NCBI GenBank assembly: GCA_013140935.1
Contig: JABFSD010000727.1
Span: 1-7,260 of the forward strand
Source of the DNA: Acidobacteriota bacterium
GTDB taxonomy: Bacteria > Acidobacteriota > Blastocatellia > RBC074
Reading direction: 5' to 3'
DNA: 7,260 bases
In this document: piece by piece, positions 5,289-7,260 of the stretch
Numbering within the stretch: position 1 is the stretch's first letter
Layout: every line of letters starts with the position of its first letter
Program-made: the position numbers and the translations under genes
Notes under the pieces: model-generated
Seen by the model: the letters and a program-made list of their open reading frames with translations, nothing else
Database searches by the model: none
What the model was told of the DNA's origin: nothing

Positions 5289-5349
5289 TGTGGAACAAGA
5301 TGGTATCTTGTTCCTAACTGAGTGGAACAAGATACCATCTTGTTCCACA
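5289..5349. repeat. Tandem hairpin repeat between permease and ATPase genes
   Basis: Two copies of GTGGAACAAGAT-NNN-ATCTTGTTCC lie 32 bases apart, at 5290-5314 and 5322-5347. Each copy is itself a perfect 10-bp inverted repeat (GGAACAAGAT/ATCTTGTTCC) around a 3-base loop, GGT in the first and ACC in the second. Because the loops are complementary, the two copies also form one perfect 26-bp inverted repeat (5289-5314 with 5324-5349) around the 9-base centre TAACTGAGT. The element can therefore fold as two small hairpins or one long one. It fills most of the 77-base gap between the permease and ATPase genes, has no T-tract, and looks like an inserted dispersed element; I suspect relatives elsewhere in the genome. 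It may tune the relative expression of the two subunits (inference). Confidence 0.85.
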
Positions 5350-5357
5350 TCTGCATT

Positions 5358-6377
5358 TCAGCGTCGTCTTAACAATAGATAAATAAACAGTGGCGCACCG
5401 AGCAACGCCGTAATCGCGCCCGTCGGCAATTCGCGCGGAGCGATTACCGTGCGTGCCAATGTGTCGGCCACGAGTGTGAGCAACGCACCGCCTAACGCAG
5501 CGGCAGGCAAGACGAGACGATTGTCTGCGCCTGCGATCAAACGAATGAGATGCGGCGTCAGCAAACCTACGTAACCAATCGCGCCACCGGCTGCGACGGC
5601 TGCACCAGTCAATAAAGAAGCGGCGGCGAAGACGAGCCAGCGTGTTCTTGCTGTCTCGACGCCCAGCGTGAAGGCTTCGCGCGCGCCGATCATCATCAGG
5701 TTGAGCGCGCGGGCTTGCGTCAATAACACCAGCAAACCGAGCAAGAGTGCCGCGCCGATGAAAAGCAAACTTTCGGTCAACGCATTTGATAAATCGCCCA
5801 GCAGCCAGAGCGTGATGTTGCGCAAGCGCACGTCGTCTACCAGCGAAAGCATCAGCACATTCAACGAAGACAGAAAGGTCGAGAGGATTACGCCTGCCAG
5901 CACCAGTCGTGCAGGATCGTCTTCGCGGCGACCCAGAGCGTAAACCAGCGCACTGGCTAGACTGGCTCCGGCAAAGCTGCACACGGCGCGCGTGAGGCTG
6001 GGCGCGAAAGGCAACTGCGCGGCGGTAATAATGCCGAGAATCGCGCCGAAAGCCGCGCCGCGCGAAATGCCCAATATGTGCGGGTCAGCCAACGGATTGC
6101 GCAAGAGGGCTTGAAAGGCTGCGCCTGCCAGAGCCAATGAAGCACCTACGCCAAGCGCGAGGGCGATGCGCGGCAGGCGATTCGAAAACAGAATGAGTTC
6201 GCGTACGTCAAGTTGGTGATCGGGCGTTAGCCACTGTTGCAGCGCAGCCCAGATCGAAGTGAGAGGGATGGATACGGGGCCGACGGCGAGTGCGATGAAC
6301 GACATCAGCACGAGTGCAACCGCCAGCCACGCCAGCGTGACGACGACGTATTTTTGATTGAGATAGGTTCGCGTCAT
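5358..6377 (-). CDS. btuC: ABC transporter permease, vitamin B12/iron-chelate type (BtuC/FecCD family)
   Basis: A 339-residue inner-membrane protein with about ten hydrophobic segments, forming a homodimeric channel for corrinoid or iron-chelate import. Family signatures: SNRLPRIALALGVGASLALAG (residues 65-85), FQALLRNPLADPHILGISRGA (88-108), GAIGYVGLLTPHLIRL near 265-280 (the segment that contacts the ATPase) and LPTGAITALLGAPLFIYLLL near the C-terminus. The length matches BtuC (about 326) and FecD (about 320-335). The ATG overlaps the stop of the upstream binding-protein gene by 4 bases (ATGA), and there is no separate ribosome binding site, so translation is probably coupled. The ATPase gene follows after 77 bases that are mostly a hairpin element. 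The family does not by itself fix the substrate; the BtuF-like neighbour favours vitamin B12. Confidence 0.92.
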   Translation of the reverse strand: MTRTYLNQKYVVVTLAWLAVALVLMSFIALAVGPVSIPLTSIWAALQQWLTPDHQLDVRELILFSNRLPRIALALGVGASLALAGAAFQALLRNPLADPHILGISRGAAFGAILGIITAAQLPFAPSLTRAVCSFAGASLASALVYALGRREDDPARLVLAGVILSTFLSSLNVLMLSLVDDVRLRNITLWLLGDLSNALTESLLFIGAALLLGLLVLLTQARALNLMMIGAREAFTLGVETARTRWLVFAAASLLTGAAVAAGGAIGYVGLLTPHLIRLIAGADNRLVLPAAALGGALLTLVADTLARTVIAPRELPTGAITALLGAPLFIYLLLRRR

Positions 6378-7260
6378 GGTTGTGCGGCAAAGGCAGTGGG
6401 ATGCAGCGCATGCGCGAGTTGTTCGAGTCCCTCAATCAGACGCGGCCCCGGACGATTGGTAAGATCAGGATCAATGTGAATGATGCGATTCTGTTTGATC
6501 GCGGGTGTCGTAGCGTAATCCTTGCGCAACACGCTGTCGGCCAGCGCCTTATTTTCAGGGCGACCCGGATCGATGATGACTTCGGGTGCGCGGGCGATGG
6601 CAATCTCGCGCGAAAATTGCGGGTAGCCTTTCACGTCCACCGTGATTGATTCACCGCCCGCGAGCGTCACGAGGTCGTGCAAAAACGTATCGCTGCCGGC
6701 GACCAACAACGGCGTATCTTGCACGAGGAACAAGGCTTTGGGTTTGGGCTGCGCAGCGACACGCGCGGTGACGGCGTTGATGCGGGTTTGCAGTTCGTCG
6801 TGCAACTTCGCGGCTTGTGCCGTCGCGCCCGTCACGTCGCCGAGATGCTGAAGCGAAGCCAGCACTTCATTCACCGAACGCGGATTGGTTACGTAAACCG
6901 GAATCTGTAATTGATCGAGTTGCCTCGTGATTTTTTCGAGCTGGCTCGAAGTCGTAACGATGACGAGGTCGGGCTTGAGTGCGATGATGCGTTCGAGATT
7001 AGGCGTGAGCGTATCGCCGACTTTCTCTTTCGTTTTGGCGGCGGGAGGATAATCGCAATAGCTCGTCACGCCGATTACGCGGTCGCCGAGTCCTAACGCG
7101 AAAAGCATTTCGGTCAGATTAGGTGCGAGCGAAATGATGCGCTGCGGGTTCGCGTTGATGGCGACCGTACGATTGAGTTCGTCGGTGACATTGCGGCGCG
7201 CTGACATATCAGGCGGCGGCGTAGCCTGACGACAGGCGTTGAAACCCAGCAGCGCAATGA
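6374..7260 (-). CDS. btuF: Periplasmic corrinoid-type substrate-binding lipoprotein (BtuF-like), 5' end off window
   Basis: An ABC-importer substrate-binding protein (helical-backbone class), about 294 residues visible. Signatures: RIISLAPNLTEMLFALGLG, GVTSYCDYPP and NLERIIALKPDLVIVTTSSQ; the Tyr-Cys-Asp-Tyr-Pro-Pro stretch and the 'NLERI.ALKPDLV' segment closely recall E. coli BtuF, which binds cobalamin. The C-terminal lobe has VAGSDTFLHDLVTLAGGE and FSREIAIARAPEVIIDPG. An internal ATG at 7207 would give a protein lacking an export signal, but the frame stays open to the right edge and encodes IALLGFNACRQATPPP just before it. That looks like the end of a lipoprotein signal peptide, with the anchor Cys encoded at 7232-7234 (imperfect lipobox Phe-Asn-Ala-Cys). 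The true start therefore lies beyond the window, as would any cobalamin riboswitch. The stop overlaps the permease start by 4 bases. Confidence 0.87.
   Translation of the reverse strand, partial: IALLGFNACRQATPPPDMSARRNVTDELNRTVAINANPQRIISLAPNLTEMLFALGLGDRVIGVTSYCDYPPAAKTKEKVGDTLTPNLERIIALKPDLVIVTTSSQLEKITRQLDQLQIPVYVTNPRSVNEVLASLQHLGDVTGATAQAAKLHDELQTRINAVTARVAAQPKPKALFLVQDTPLLVAGSDTFLHDLVTLAGGESITVDVKGYPQFSREIAIARAPEVIIDPGRPENKALADSVLRKDYATTPAIKQNRIIHIDPDLTNRPGPRLIEGLEQLAHALHPTAFAAQP

Noticed and set aside
5281..5298. TTG start at 5298 for the ATPase
   Set aside because: It lies within the hairpin repeat; the family N-terminus aligns from the ATG at 5280.
5289..5349. Reading the hairpin pair as a CRISPR fragment or an intrinsic terminator
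   Set aside because: There are only two repeat units with a 9-base centre and no spacer-like sequence, and neither strand has a T-tract after the stem.
4918..5382. + strand ORF running through the ATPase gene and the hairpin element
   Set aside because: It is antisense to an ATPase with all conserved motifs, and its C-terminal part is just the translated inverted repeat.

Overview
This window looks like chromosomal DNA from a moderately GC-rich Gram-negative-type bacterium. The best guess is Acidobacteriota, perhaps class Blastocatellia. The reasons are the codon bias, the c-type cytochromes and lipoprotein-style N-termini, protein styles familiar from that phylum, and a short dispersed-repeat motif (CAGACTGAAGTCTGCGC...) that I remember from such genomes. 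The taxonomic call is inference from memory. No rRNA, tRNA, CRISPR array, transposase or phage gene is visible.

Left part (1-2708, all + strand): the C-terminal part of a di-heme cytochrome-c peroxidase/MauG-family protein, then a Fur-family metal-dependent repressor, a small c-type cytochrome that is probably a lipoprotein, an unannotated 45-residue cysteine-containing small ORF, and deoxyribose-phosphate aldolase (deoC). Spacings of 5 to 62 bases suggest one transcription unit or a chain of coupled genes. DeoC has an N-terminal extension of about 60 residues that starts with an amphipathic-looking helix, resembling the targeting peptides of bacterial-microcompartment cargo enzymes.

Middle part (2709-4397): a small VOC/glyoxalase-fold protein on the - strand, convergent with deoC. 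A divergent intergenic region of about 230 bases follows and carries two kinds of repeat. Then on the + strand come a TMEM14-like small membrane protein and an Fe/Mn superoxide dismutase, which ends in a strong intrinsic terminator.

Right part (4398-7260, - strand): a vitamin B12-type ABC importer operon read right to left: periplasmic binding protein (btuF-like, 5' end off the window), permease (btuC-like, overlapping it by 4 bases) and ATPase (btuD-like). The permease-ATPase gap holds a striking tandem hairpin element. The ATPase has His where the Q-loop Gln is normally found.

Functionally, the window combines peroxide/superoxide defence (peroxidase, SOD), metal-responsive regulation (Fur), electron transfer, deoxynucleoside catabolism and probable corrinoid uptake. 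I do not see a clear novel multi-gene defence or mobile system. The items most worth a second look are the DeoC extension, the small ORF just upstream of it, and the repeat elements.
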